From contig NZ_PKFQ01000001.1 in assembly GCF_002939475.1 (NCBI RefSeq), positions 4,399,001-4,463,000 of the forward strand: a DNA stretch of 64,000 nucleotides. The letters are read 5' to 3'. The notes below the pieces were generated by a model. That model made no database searches and had not been told where the DNA came from. It saw only the letters and a list, made by a program, of their open reading frames with translations. The translations under genes and the position numbers were made by a program. Below are positions 35,778 through 43,389 of this stretch, piece after piece (the first letter of the stretch is position 1; each line of letters begins with the position of its first letter). Source of the DNA: Streptomyces cinnamoneus (lineage in GTDB: Bacteria; Actinomycetota; Actinomycetes; Streptomycetales; Streptomycetaceae).

Positions 35778-36195
35778 CCTCCCCCTCCTTCAGCGTGAAG
35801 CAAATGATCTTCGCTTGGCGTGACGTGTCGTCCTCGACGTGCCAGTGGTCGGCCAGGACGTCTAGGAGCAGGAGCCCCCGTCCACCGGACGCGTCCAGAT
35901 CCACGTCGCGGGGCGTCGGGTGTTCCGGCGATTCGTCCCTGACCTCGAACCAGGCGGGCCTGCCCCAGAGCGCCACGCAGGTCACCTGGCAGGGTGACTT
36001 CGCGTGGACCAGCGCGTTCGTGACCACCTCGCTGATCAGCAGCTCGGCTGTGTCCGAGTCCTGCCCGATCTCGTTGCAGAACCGGCGGACAAACCGCCTG
36101 GCGGCTCCAACGGAGAGGGGGTCGGCCGGGAACTTCTTGGACTGAACCAGTCGAGCTAGATCAGTTAGGTGCACGTGCTCGCGGTGCTCTGACAC
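35722..36195 (-). CDS. RsbW-like anti-sigma ATPase
   Basis: A protein of about 157 residues with GHKL motifs: N-box LLISEVVTNALVHA, G1 EVRDESPEHP and G2 GGRGLLLLDVLAD. GTG 36195, 4 nt after GGAGG, is chosen; ATG 36225 upstream lacks a ribosome site. It is divergent from the DUF5753 regulator across a 222-bp region with TTCGCGCGAA palindromes, so the two are probably controlled together. Confidence 0.85.
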   Translation of the reverse strand: MSEHREHVHLTDLARLVQSKKFPADPLSVGAARRFVRRFCNEIGQDSDTAELLISEVVTNALVHAKSPCQVTCVALWGRPAWFEVRDESPEHPTPRDVDLDASGGRGLLLLDVLADHWHVEDDTSRQAKIICFTLKEGEDDARGAQQREVTAAAVAS

Positions 36196-36289
36196 AGCCC
36201 CTCCAAGTTCGGTCGGAGGGGGCATGCGTCGAGGCGGACGCACTACACTCCGCCACTGAGTGGACGCGTTTGGTGCTCTAAGAGTCTGG

Positions 36290-36326
36290 CTTCGCGCGAA
36301 CTTCGCGCGCAAGCCCTTCGCGCGAA
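36290..36326. promoter_or_regulatory. Three CTTCGCGCG repeats, two forming TTCGCGCGAA palindromes
   Basis: CTTCGCGCG occurs at 36290, 36301 and 36316. The first and third extend to the perfect palindrome TTCGCGCGAA (36291-36300, 36317-36326). They lie in the divergent promoter of the RsbW-like and DUF5753 genes, as expected for the operator of the adjacent helix-turn-helix regulator. That assignment is inferred. Confidence 0.55.
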
Positions 36327-36417
36327 TCCCTTGAAAAATCACTCCCCAGAGTCATGTGCCACGGCTGGGGGCGATACCCTGCACCCAGGACAACTGAAGG
36401 CCCCTGGGAGGAGAAGC

Positions 36418-37275
36418 GTGTCCGTCAACCCGCAGGCGTCCCGCTCCCGCCGGGCCTTCGGCCGGCAGCTGCAAGATCTTCGCGAACAGGCCAAGCCCCG
36501 CGTCACTCAGAAGATGGCGGGAGAGGCCATCGGGAAGAGCCGGGATCTCGTGTCTTTTATCGAGCGCGGCGGGCAGTGGCCAACGGAAGCGCAACTCTCC
36601 ACACTGCTCGATCTGTACGGTGTCGACGACGCAACCCGTGCGCTGGTGGAGGCTCTGTACCAGGCCGCCCAGGAGACCGTCGAGGTCTGGTGGTCCCAGT
36701 ACCCCGATCTGCCGAAGGACCTTGTCAAGCTGATCGAGCTTGAAGACGTGGCGGAGAAGATCTGGATCTACGGAGGGGGCACCCTTCCAGGGCTGCTTCA
36801 GATCCCGGAATACATCGCCGCCCTGTTCCGATTTGAGTCCTTGGAGTACGGCGGAGCTCAGATAGGGATGCTGGCGGAGGTTCGCCGCCTTCGGAGTGGG
36901 GTCCTTACCCGGCACCGCCCCCTCATCCTGGACACGCTCTTGGCGGAGGGCGTTCTCTGGGAGAACACGGGCGGTCGTGACGTGATGCGACGACAGCTCG
37001 AACACCTGCTCACGATGGCTCGCCGCCCCAACGTCACGATCCGGATCATTCCCCGGGAGGCTGAGGTCGCAGCAAGCGCCACTCCCCCGTTCACCTTGTT
37101 CGACTTCCACAGTGATCCCAGCATGCGCCAGGCGGACCTGGCAGGCGGGATGGCCTTCACTGAGGACGTGAAGACGGTCCGGTACGCCCGTCGGCTCTAC
37201 GAGTACCTCGCCGGATTCGCGGCCACCCCTGAAGACTCAATGCAGCTCATCGAAAATGTGATCAAGGACAAGTGA
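36418..37275 (+). CDS. Helix-turn-helix regulator with DUF5753 domain
   Basis: A 285-residue Xre-type regulator typical of Streptomyces. The helix-turn-helix (about residues 10-65) includes GRQLQDLREQAK and GKSRDLVSFIERG. The DUF5753 effector domain covers about 95-280, with GGGTLPGLLQIPEYIAALFR and VTIRIIPREA. GTG 36418 follows GGAGG by 6 nt. Its stop is 1 bp before the DUF397 gene. Such pairs (AbaA-, WhiJ- and BldB-associated) control development and antibiotic production. Confidence 0.92.
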   Translation: MSVNPQASRSRRAFGRQLQDLREQAKPRVTQKMAGEAIGKSRDLVSFIERGGQWPTEAQLSTLLDLYGVDDATRALVEALYQAAQETVEVWWSQYPDLPKDLVKLIELEDVAEKIWIYGGGTLPGLLQIPEYIAALFRFESLEYGGAQIGMLAEVRRLRSGVLTRHRPLILDTLLAEGVLWENTGGRDVMRRQLEHLLTMARRPNVTIRIIPREAEVAASATPPFTLFDFHSDPSMRQADLAGGMAFTEDVKTVRYARRLYEYLAGFAATPEDSMQLIENVIKDK

Positions 37276-37276
37276 C

Positions 37277-37525
37277 ATGGACAAGAGCGTGCTTCGCTCC
37301 CTCGACCTCTCGGCCGCTGAGTGGACCAAGTCGAAGCGGAGTGGCGGCGGAGCCAATGACCAGTGCGTCGAGGTGACCAAGCTCTACATCGACGGCGTGC
37401 ACGTCGGTATGGGGATGCGGGACTCCACTGACCCCGAGGGCCCGGTGCTCTACTTCTGGAACGCCGAGTACCGCGCGTACCAGCAGGGCATCGCTGATGG
37501 CCAGGCAAGCCTTCTCGTTCCCTGA
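37277..37525 (+). CDS. DUF397 small regulatory partner
   Basis: An 82-residue DUF397 protein starting 1 bp after the DUF5753 regulator. The domain core is SAAEWTKSKRSGGG and CVEV, with the conserved Arg-Asp-Ser turn as GMRDSTDPEGPVL. It is longer than usual at the C-terminus. DUF397 proteins work as partners, probably antagonists, of the adjacent helix-turn-helix protein. Confidence 0.92.
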   Translation: MDKSVLRSLDLSAAEWTKSKRSGGGANDQCVEVTKLYIDGVHVGMGMRDSTDPEGPVLYFWNAEYRAYQQGIADGQASLLVP

Positions 37526-37540
37526 GACGACGACTACGAC

Positions 37541-37574
37541 GAAGCTCCCGGCCGGCATTGGGCTCGGGAGCTTC
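37541..37574. terminator. Terminator between the DUF397 gene and the prophage
   Basis: GAAGCTCCCG (37541-37550) pairs perfectly with CGGGAGCTTC (37565-37574) across a 14-nt loop. It lies between the DUF397 gene and the convergent leftmost prophage gene and may serve both. Confidence 0.75.
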
Positions 37575-37599
37575 GCTGTGTTCAGGGGCAAGTGTGGGC

Positions 37600-37983
37600 C
37601 TACCCGGCGGTGTCCAGGTCGTCGTAGCCCTCCACGTACTCGTGCCCGCTGAGGTGGGCCGCGAGCTTGCCCACGCCCCGCTCGCGCCGGTAGCGGACTG
37701 CCCGGCCGGTGACGCCCTGGAGGACTCCGGCCTCGTCGTCGGGAAGGTCCGCGCCGTACCGCAGGAGGAGGGCCTGGCGTTCGCCGAGAGAGAGCGGGGC
37801 CGTCGCCCACCCCTGCCGGATATCGGCGAGGTGGGCGAACAGGACACCCGCGGTCTTCTTGTCGACGGAGCCCTTCGGCATGTCGGCGTCCGGCGCGGTG
37901 GGGTTCCTGATCCCGTACGCGGCCTCCCTGTCCCACACCGCTGGGAGGAGGTGCTCGACGAGGCGCCGGTCGTACCCGCTCAC
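37600..37983 (-). CDS. Sigma-70 region 4-like phage protein
   Basis: A 127-residue protein. Its C-terminal half, LSLGERQALLLRYGADLPDD followed by EAGVLQGVTGRAVRYRRERG, has the helix-turn-helix layout of sigma region 4. The N-terminus lacks regions 2 and 3. GTG 37983 overlaps the previous gene stop as GTGA. It could direct host RNA polymerase to phage promoters or act as an antiterminator; this is inferred from the fold alone. Confidence 0.6.
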   Translation of the reverse strand: MSGYDRRLVEHLLPAVWDREAAYGIRNPTAPDADMPKGSVDKKTAGVLFAHLADIRQGWATAPLSLGERQALLLRYGADLPDDEAGVLQGVTGRAVRYRRERGVGKLAAHLSGHEYVEGYDDLDTAG

Positions 37984-38321
37984 CCCTCCGCCTTCCCCGC
38001 CGCGACCCGGGCGGCCTCGTAGGAGACGTGGCCGGCACGTCGCCGGGCCTCCGTCAGCCAGCGGTCCCGAAGGCGCTGGGAGAGCCAGCGGTGCAGCAGG
38101 CCCGGCCCGGCGTCCGCGAGGATGCTGCGGACCTGGACGGCCCGCTCGGCCATCACCAGGAGCGCTTCTTGGTGGGCGTCGTCGTACTCCAGCGTCAGCC
38201 CGTAGTCGCGGGAGATCGAGCGGGCAACGGCCTGGGCGACGCTGCCGACGTGCGGCTCGGAGAGCACGGACCAGTCGACCGCCGCAGGGGCTTCGGCCGG
38301 TTCGAGTTCTACGAGATTCAT
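37980..38321 (-). CDS. Small helical phage protein, possible sigma region 2-like partner
   Basis: A 113-residue helical protein. YDDAHQEALLVMAERAVQVR and WLSQRLRDRWLTEARRR loosely recall sigma region 2 helices (a DxxQEA core then basic helices). It overlaps both neighbours by 4 bp. With the region 4-like gene downstream, the pair could be a split sigma-like factor. Confidence in the fold is low; otherwise it is an uncharacterised phage early protein. Confidence 0.45.
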   Translation of the reverse strand: MNLVELEPAEAPAAVDWSVLSEPHVGSVAQAVARSISRDYGLTLEYDDAHQEALLVMAERAVQVRSILADAGPGLLHRWLSQRLRDRWLTEARRRAGHVSYEAARVAAGKAEG

Positions 38322-39508
38322 CGGACCACCTCCTTCACGGAGGTCTCGCCGTCCTTGGTGACGGCGACCATCAGGCCGGGCGCCCCAGTGGTGCCCTTGC
38401 TGTGTCGCCACCACGTGGACTCGGACTCCATCGCCGGAGGCTGGACGAACGTCCTGGGGCCGTCGGTGTCGATGTGCTCGTGATGCAGGTGGCCGGCCAG
38501 GAGGAGATCGGCCTGGTGCATCGCCGACTGCTTGTTGAACGCCTGACCCTTCCACCAGTCGAAGTGACGGCCGGGGCGCCACTGGTGGCCGTGGGCGTGC
38601 GCCACGGTGGTGCCCGAGCAGTCCACGACGACGGTCAGCTCGTCCGTGTCCGGCACGTACCACTCGACGTGGGAGAACTTCTCCGGGTGCAAGTCGGCCG
38701 CGTCCTTGACGGCGATCAGGGACTCGGTGTCGTGGGAGTCGTCGTACCGGGTCAGGCCCTTGCCGTTGATCCGGACGGCCTCGCCGTGGTTGCCGGGCAC
38801 CGCGGCCATGGTCACCCGCTCCGCGAGCGGCGCGAAGGTGGTGAGGGCGTGAAGCATCACCCGGCGCGTCAGGCGGATCTGCTCGTTGAGGGTGAGCTGG
38901 GTACGCCACGTATTCGCGCCGCCCTGCGACTGGAATCCCTCGACATGATCGCCGAGCCAGGCCAGGTGCACGTGGCCGATGCTGAATCGCGTCCGGTACA
39001 GCTCCAGCAGGTCGGCGGCGCGGTTCAGGCAGTCGATCGTGCGGCGGAGCGTGCCGGCCGGACCGTCGCCGTCAACCTTCCCGAACTGCATGTCGCCGAG
39101 CGCGACGATGAAGGTGTGGTCGCCCGTGGTCAGCGCGTTGGGAGCCCACGGCTTGTACGCCTCGACGGCGGCCAGGAGCTCGTCGATGTCGGGCCGGTCG
39201 GTTGCGGCGTCCCTGCTGCGGGCGAAGGTGAACCGGGTGCTCACCCCCGTGTCGCCGCCCGGCATCGTCCACTCCGAGGAGCGGAACCCGGTCGCTACCC
39301 AGTCGGCCGGATCGAGGCCCTGGGCCCGCAGGTAGGCCGTGGCGGCGTCCTCCGTCACGGCGTCCACCGGGCCCCGGACGGTGACCTCGGCGGCGTCGCC
39401 GCTCACCTCGATCTGGCGAGTGAAGTCCCGCTCCGGGTCGGCCGGCCGGGACGGTATCGCGGGGCCGACGGGCTTGGAGAGGAGTTCGTCGAGCAGGGTG
39501 TCAGTCAC
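38318..39508 (-). CDS. Phage calcineurin-like metallophosphoesterase
   Basis: A 396-residue phosphoesterase. The metal motifs appear in order: ALGDMQFGK (Gln where DxH is usual), WLGDHVEG, VPGNHGE, HAHGHQ and AGHLHHEH. The 110 residues before them are not recognised and may bind nucleic acid. Such proteins in phages act on nucleotides or as nuclease subunits. GTG 39508 overlaps the upstream gene by 8 bp. Confidence 0.85.
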   Translation of the reverse strand: MTDTLLDELLSKPVGPAIPSRPADPERDFTRQIEVSGDAAEVTVRGPVDAVTEDAATAYLRAQGLDPADWVATGFRSSEWTMPGGDTGVSTRFTFARSRDAATDRPDIDELLAAVEAYKPWAPNALTTGDHTFIVALGDMQFGKVDGDGPAGTLRRTIDCLNRAADLLELYRTRFSIGHVHLAWLGDHVEGFQSQGGANTWRTQLTLNEQIRLTRRVMLHALTTFAPLAERVTMAAVPGNHGEAVRINGKGLTRYDDSHDTESLIAVKDAADLHPEKFSHVEWYVPDTDELTVVVDCSGTTVAHAHGHQWRPGRHFDWWKGQAFNKQSAMHQADLLLAGHLHHEHIDTDGPRTFVQPPAMESESTWWRHSKGTTGAPGLMVAVTKDGETSVKEVVR

Positions 39509-39719
39509 GCAGGCTCTCTTCCTGGCGCAGGCGGCGCCGGTACGTACGGATGGTGGAGGCGGACACGCGGTGCCCGTAACGGCCGAGAATCCAGACGAGG
39601 TCCTCGGCTGCGGTGTCCTGGAGGAGATGCCGCTCGAACGCCTCGCGCTCCGGCCCGTTGAGGGTCTCCCAGATGGATTGGAGGCGGGGGCCGGGCGTGC
39701 CCGGCAGGCCCGCACTCAC
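39501..39719 (-). CDS. Small helix-turn-helix-like phage protein
   Basis: A 72-residue helical protein. LVWILGRYGHRVSASTIRTY has the spacing of a helix-turn-helix, followed by a basic end (RRRLRQEESLRD). A DNA-binding role is inferred. GTG 39719 overlaps the stop of the upstream gene by 4 bp. Confidence 0.6.
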   Translation of the reverse strand: MSAGLPGTPGPRLQSIWETLNGPEREAFERHLLQDTAAEDLVWILGRYGHRVSASTIRTYRRRLRQEESLRD

Positions 39720-39967
39720 CAGCCCCGCCGAGCGAGGTGGTTCTGCCGGGCCTTGTTACGCAGGCTCAGCACGTTCTCCAGGTCCCTCGGGCGAGCATGG
39801 CGGACAGCACGGTCGACCTCTTCCTTCGACCAGGTGAGCCCGCCGTGCAGGCCGGACAGGTGGTCGCGGAGGAGTGCTCGTGCGGTGGGGAGGTCGCCGT
39901 CGATGGGCTGGATGTGGCCGCAGCCGCGGCCGTCCAGGAAGTTGGGACAGGTCAGGGCTTCGGTCAC
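39716..39967 (-). CDS. Small phage protein with possible Cys/His zinc site
   Basis: An 83-residue protein. CPNFLDGRGCGHIQ and RDHLSGLHGG provide two Cys and two or three His in a zinc-finger-like arrangement, followed by a basic helix (RAVRHARPRDLENVLSL). Function is unknown. It overlaps both neighbours by 4 bp in the early operon. Confidence 0.6.
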   Translation of the reverse strand: MTEALTCPNFLDGRGCGHIQPIDGDLPTARALLRDHLSGLHGGLTWSKEEVDRAVRHARPRDLENVLSLRNKARQNHLARRGW

Positions 39968-40143
39968 GGGCAGCCCCCGGCCAGGACGGCGGCGTGCTCC
40001 TCCAGCGCGTTCGCGCCGTGGTCGAGGCCGAGCCCGGTGTAGAAGTCCTTGCCGAGCGGGTCTTCGAGGTGCAGGTCTCGAAGGAACTGGGCGGCTTCTC
40101 GAAACGCCTGGCTGCGGGAGATGGGGGTGTCGGTGGTGGTCAT
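39964..40143 (-). CDS. Very small phage protein (59 residues)
   Basis: A 59-residue reading frame starting MTTTDTPISRSQAFREAAQF and ending AAVLAGGCP. It fills the space between its neighbours exactly, with a 4-bp ATGA overlap upstream and a 4-bp GTGA overlap downstream. That continuity is the main evidence it is expressed. No family is recognised. Confidence 0.6.
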   Translation of the reverse strand: MTTTDTPISRSQAFREAAQFLRDLHLEDPLGKDFYTGLGLDHGANALEEHAAVLAGGCP

Positions 40144-40496
40144 TCGGCGTCCTCCGGGTGCAGGAGTGCTAGGCCGCCGTCGTACTCGTACGTGCCGTAG
40201 TTGTGGCAGTAGTGGCGGGAGGACCAGGCCGCGATCAGGTAGCGGCCGGGGCGGAGGCCAACCGAGCCGTAATCGCCTTCGTCGATGCCTGCGCGGTGGA
40301 ACCAGCAGTCGAGGCCCTCCTCTTCGTGGAAGGCCACGTCGCAGCGGAGTTCGCCCTGCCGGTCGTGGCAGTCGGGGGTGTGCTCGGCGTGGAGGTAGTG
40401 GTCGGAGTCGGCGCCCTCGACCACCAGCCAGTGGGGCTCTCCGGCAGCCGGCAAGGGCTCGGCGTCGAGCTGGACTTGTTCGAAGAGGTTGATCAA
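40140..40496 (-). CDS. Hypothetical phage protein, Cys/His/Tyr-rich
   Basis: A 118-residue acidic protein with an unusual share of His, Cys and Tyr (HTPDCHDRQGELRCD, RHYCHNYGTYEYDGG), possibly a metal site. No family is recognised. ATGA-type overlaps join it to both neighbours in the early operon. Confidence 0.6.
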   Translation of the reverse strand: MINLFEQVQLDAEPLPAAGEPHWLVVEGADSDHYLHAEHTPDCHDRQGELRCDVAFHEEEGLDCWFHRAGIDEGDYGSVGLRPGRYLIAAWSSRHYCHNYGTYEYDGGLALLHPEDAE

Positions 40497-40855
40497 GCGG
40501 CGGCCTTGTCGATGCGCTCGACGGCGGCTCCGGCGAGGGCGGCCAGGCGGACGAGGCCCTCGCGGACCTTCGCGGGTTCCCTCGTGCTGAACGCCTCGAA
40601 GGCGGCCTGGACGATCAGGCCGTCCACGCCTCCCGTGCCGACTGCCTCGCGCCGCTTGTTGATCAGGTCCCAGTCGCCACCGCGGCTTCGGTAGATCTCG
40701 GCAGCGCGGTGCGGGTGCTGGCCGCCGATCAGCTCCTTCGGGAGGTCTGCCAGGGTGCGGGCCTCGGCGCGGGCCTCGGTCATCGCGAGGTGGAGCAGGT
40801 CCGGCTTCGGCTGCACGCGGCGGGCGGTGGTCTTCTTGACGGTCGTCTCGGTCAC
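40493..40855 (-). CDS. Hypothetical phage protein downstream of the primase
   Basis: A 120-residue helical protein with a basic N-terminus (VKKTTARRVQPKP). GTG 40855 overlaps the TOPRIM gene stop as GTGA. No domain is recognised; its place directly after the primase suggests a replication accessory role. Confidence 0.55.
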   Translation of the reverse strand: MTETTVKKTTARRVQPKPDLLHLAMTEARAEARTLADLPKELIGGQHPHRAAEIYRSRGGDWDLINKRREAVGTGGVDGLIVQAAFEAFSTREPAKVREGLVRLAALAGAAVERIDKAAA

Positions 40856-41520
40856 TTCGACTTCTCCTCGTCGATCAGGTCGTGGAGGGACTTCTCGCCC
40901 CCGTGCAGGTAGGTCTCGGTCACGTCGCCGATGCGCAGGCGCACGCCCTTGGCGGATCGCAGGGATCGGCAGACCTTGTTGGTGAACTTCGCCCCGGCGT
41001 CGTCGGGGTCGCCCCAGACCCACACCCGGGAGAAGCCCGCGAGCATCCGGCGGTGCCGGCCGAACCACATCTCGGAGCCCGGGGAGGCGACGGCATGCCA
41101 GCCGACCTTGCAGAGGATGATCCGGTCGAGCTCGCCCTCGGTGAGGTGGATCTCGTCTCCGGCCGCGTGGATCGAGTCGACGCCGTACAGGCGGGGCGGG
41201 TCGTCCGGCAGGGTGTTGTACTTGCCGTGCCCGAAGTCGCGGTGGTTGTGATCTTCCAGGCATCGGAAGCGGATCGTCAGGGGGTGCCCGTCGCGGTCGA
41301 GGTAGGGGATCGCCAGCATGCCCCGGTAGCGGGCGTGACCCGGGTGAGGGTCACCGACGACGCCAAGCCGGAACGTATCCACCTCGGCCTGCCCGATCCC
41401 GCGAGCGGCCAGGTAGCGAGCGGCGTCCGCCGTAAGCGCTGCCTGATAGGAAGCTGTTGCCTCCTCCAGTGCCTCTCGTTGCGAGGGCGACAGAGGCCGC
41501 AAGGGCTCGCGCTCCGACAA
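40852..41520 (-). CDS. Phage primase, TOPRIM part
   Basis: A 222-residue protein carrying the TOPRIM domain of a DnaG-like primase: LTEGELDRIIL gives the catalytic Glu, and VWVWGDPDDAG the metal-binding DxD. The preceding region (about residues 30-115) matches the DnaG N-terminal catalytic lobe. It starts at TTG 41520, 9 nt after AAGGAG, inside the zinc-finger gene in the +1 frame, with a 170-bp overlap. The primase is thus encoded in two pieces. Confidence 0.8.
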   Translation of the reverse strand: MSEREPLRPLSPSQREALEEATASYQAALTADAARYLAARGIGQAEVDTFRLGVVGDPHPGHARYRGMLAIPYLDRDGHPLTIRFRCLEDHNHRDFGHGKYNTLPDDPPRLYGVDSIHAAGDEIHLTEGELDRIILCKVGWHAVASPGSEMWFGRHRRMLAGFSRVWVWGDPDDAGAKFTNKVCRSLRSAKGVRLRIGDVTETYLHGGEKSLHDLIDEEKSK

Positions 41521-41785
41521 AGTCCGTACTCTCCTTCTCCATGATCAAGCTGTAGGAATCCCCGCCTCGTCCGCAGGAGTGGCACTTCCACACCTGGCGG
41601 TCGGTGTTGTACGAGAGGGATGGGGTGCTGTCGTCGTGCAGCGGGCAGGGCGCCATGCCGGTGGCCCGCTGCGGGTTGTACTCGACGCCGTAGTGGTCGA
41701 GGACGGATTCGAGGGTGGGCTTCTGCTCGTCCTCGTCGTCCCGGTCGTGCCGACCGATGGGCTCGAATCTCACGGGAGCATCCAC
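41351..41785 (-). CDS. Phage primase, CHC2 zinc-finger part
   Basis: A 144-residue protein. CPLHDDSTPSLSYN and WKCHSCGRGGDSYSLIMEKE form a CHC2 zinc finger, which in DnaG recognises single-stranded template. The last 50 residues (rich in Gly and Arg, ending VPAWRRR) overlap the TOPRIM gene in another frame. ATG 41785 is 5 nt after GGAGG; an in-frame GTG at 41773 is possible. A frameshift into the TOPRIM frame would restore a single-chain primase. Confidence 0.8.
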   Translation of the reverse strand: MDAPVRFEPIGRHDRDDEDEQKPTLESVLDHYGVEYNPQRATGMAPCPLHDDSTPSLSYNTDRQVWKCHSCGRGGDSYSLIMEKESTDFVGARALAASVALATRGTGGGNSFLSGSAYGGRRSLPGRSRDRAGRGGYVPAWRRR

Positions 41786-41910
41786 TCCTCCAGGTCGCGC
41801 ATGTTGACCTCGAAGTACTCCTCGAACTCGAACAGCGCGGGGGCGTCGAACTCCGGGTCGTTGAGGAGGTCGAGGAACGCTTCGAAGCCCAGGACTTCGG
41901 GTTCGATCAA
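41770..41910 (-). CDS. Very small acidic phage protein (46 residues)
   Basis: A TTG-started frame encoding about 46 residues, very acidic (EFEEYFEVNMRDLEEW). TTG 41910 overlaps the preceding small gene stop as TTGA, and the end overlaps the zinc-finger gene by 16 bp. The tight fit and acidic composition favour a real protein. Function is unknown. Confidence 0.5.
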   Translation of the reverse strand: MIEPEVLGFEAFLDLLNDPEFDAPALFEFEEYFEVNMRDLEEWMLP

Positions 41911-42050
41911 GCGATCCGCCGGCCTCGGAAGTGCTCGCCGATGGCGTCCCAGCCCAGCTCGTCGAGGCCGCTGGGCTCGGTATCGTTCAGCAGCTCCGCG
42001 AGCTCCCGCTCGATCCGACGGTGCTCGGCGATCTCCTCGAATTGCCTCAT
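41907..42050 (-). CDS. Very small phage protein (47 residues)
   Basis: Encodes MRQFEEIAEHRRIERELAEL and a further 27 residues, mostly one charged helix. The ATG at 42050 overlaps the nuclease gene stop as ATGA, and the stop overlaps the next small gene by 4 bp. No family is recognised. Confidence 0.55.
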   Translation of the reverse strand: MRQFEEIAEHRRIERELAELLNDTEPSGLDELGWDAIGEHFRGRRIA

Positions 42051-42442
42051 GCGGCAGCCTCCGGCGGGAGGTCGAAGTACTCCTCGACGGTGGTCAGCAC
42101 ATAGCCCTTGCGCCAGCTCGCGCCCCTACGACGGACGATGACGATCACGTCCACGTCGGCCGGGTCGAGTCCGCGATGCCGGGCGAAGTTGTCCCGCTCG
42201 CGCAGGGCCTCCTTGGTGAACGCCCCTGGTTCGAACTTGGCGTTCTTGGCCTCGATCACCAGGAACGGGCGGTGTCGAACTGGCTTCCGCCATCGGATGA
42301 CGTGGTCGCCCTCGTCGTCCTTGCCGGTGAGCCGCAGGCGCTCGATGTCGAACTCGACCTGCCGTAGCTCGTCGCGGAGCTCGGTCTCCCAGGTGGCGCC
42401 TCGCCGCTTGTTCCGGCGGTTCCGCGCCGCAACATCAGTCAA
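42047..42442 (-). CDS. PD-(D/E)XK endonuclease, Holliday junction resolvase-like
   Basis: A 131-residue nuclease-fold protein. The catalytic pattern is an early Glu in ATWETELRDEL, the Asp of GDHVIRW and the ExK of LVIEAKNAKF, with a basic N-terminus (RNRRNKRRG). Size and order resemble RecU/Hjc-like or VRR-NUC enzymes, which cut branched DNA. It starts at TTG 42442, next to the conserved 12-bp motif TCAACTCTTACA. It probably resolves replication or recombination intermediates. Confidence 0.75.
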   Translation of the reverse strand: MTDVAARNRRNKRRGATWETELRDELRQVEFDIERLRLTGKDDEGDHVIRWRKPVRHRPFLVIEAKNAKFEPGAFTKEALRERDNFARHRGLDPADVDVIVIVRRRGASWRKGYVLTTVEEYFDLPPEAAA

Positions 42443-42450
42443 CTCTTACA
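42439..42450. promoter_or_regulatory. TCAACTCTTACA motif, shared with the 46.4-kb hub
   Basis: This 12-mer at the start of the nuclease gene recurs exactly, inverted, at 46401-46412 in the divergent regulatory region. A shared 12-mer in two promoter-like places suggests a phage regulator site. It overlaps the TTG start of the nuclease gene. Confidence 0.4.
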
Positions 42451-42454
42451 ATCC

Positions 42455-43321
42455 TCACTTGAGAGCGTCGAGCGGCGACCATGCGCTGGTCGCGGGACGC
42501 GGGACGGGGAACAGGCGCGGCTCCAGCGCCGAGAACCGGGTGATGTCCGGCTGGCACCGCAGCGTCGCGTAGCGGCGGGCCGTGGGATCGCACGGGCCCA
42601 TGCGCTGTTTGATCACCGCAATGCGGTACTCCAGGCTGGTCGGGTCCAGCGCGACTGACAGGGAGAGCTCGGGCTTCTCCGACAGGCCGCCCTTGACCTG
42701 GTCGCGGCTGGGCGGCGCCCAGGGATCGGACTTCGCCTCCCAGCTCTTGTCCGAGGCGTGGTGGAGGACGATCACCGTTGAGCCGGTGGCGCGGGCGAGC
42801 TCGGTCAGGCCGGACATGACGGCCATCTGCTCGGTGTAGTCCGACTCGGCGTTCTCGAAGTCCATGAGGTTGTCGAAGACCATGATGGACGGGTAGGCGT
42901 CCCAGAGCTCCACCTGCGCTTCGAGCTCCTCGTCCACGGCCTTCCACGTGATCGGGCTGCCGAACGAGAAGGTGATGCGGGAGTCGGTGAGCGCGTTGAT
43001 GTAGGTCTCGCGGTAGCGGCCACCGGCCGCCATGCCGGCCTCGACCATCTCCGTCGTGTCGCCGGTCGCCATGCTGGCCAGCCGCGAGGAGGCGGTGAAG
43101 GCGGACATGTCCGCCGAGAAGTAGAGCGTCGGCAGGTTCATCGACGCCGCCCAGAACAAGGCCAGGCCGCTCTTCTGGGTGCCGGACCGACCGGCGATCA
43201 TGATGACCTCGCCCTGTCTCGGGCGGCAGCCGATCTGGTACAGCGCTTGGAAGGCTTCGATGCGGGGCAGCTCGCGGCCCGCTTCGGCATGGAGGGTCAG
43301 GGACCGTCCGGGGGTGAGCAC
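42455..43321 (-). CDS. Phage RecA/DnaB-fold ATPase (replicative helicase-like)
   Basis: A 288-residue P-loop ATPase. Walker A is AGRSGTQKS near residue 43, Walker B is SIMVFDNLMDF near 145, and IVLHHASD follows at the sensor position, as in DnaB/RadA-like proteins. It lacks the DnaB N-terminal domain and so may be a helicase core or loader. GTG 43321 follows GGAG. It lies with the primase and nucleases in the replication block. Confidence 0.82.
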   Translation of the reverse strand: MLTPGRSLTLHAEAGRELPRIEAFQALYQIGCRPRQGEVIMIAGRSGTQKSGLALFWAASMNLPTLYFSADMSAFTASSRLASMATGDTTEMVEAGMAAGGRYRETYINALTDSRITFSFGSPITWKAVDEELEAQVELWDAYPSIMVFDNLMDFENAESDYTEQMAVMSGLTELARATGSTVIVLHHASDKSWEAKSDPWAPPSRDQVKGGLSEKPELSLSVALDPTSLEYRIAVIKQRMGPCDPTARRYATLRCQPDITRFSALEPRLFPVPRPATSAWSPLDALK

Positions 43322-43348
43322 TGCTCGGCTCCAATCGTCAGGGTGGGG

Positions 43349-43375
43349 GAGGGGGCGACACTAGGCCGCCCCCTC
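43349..43375 (-). terminator. Hairpin upstream of the ATPase gene
   Basis: GAGGGGGCG (43349-43357) pairs with CGCCCCCTC (43367-43375) across a 9-nt loop in the 68-bp gap between two early genes. It is GC-only with no T-tract, so it may be an attenuator rather than a full stop. Confidence 0.5.
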
Positions 43376-43389
43376 GTGCCGGCCGCGCG

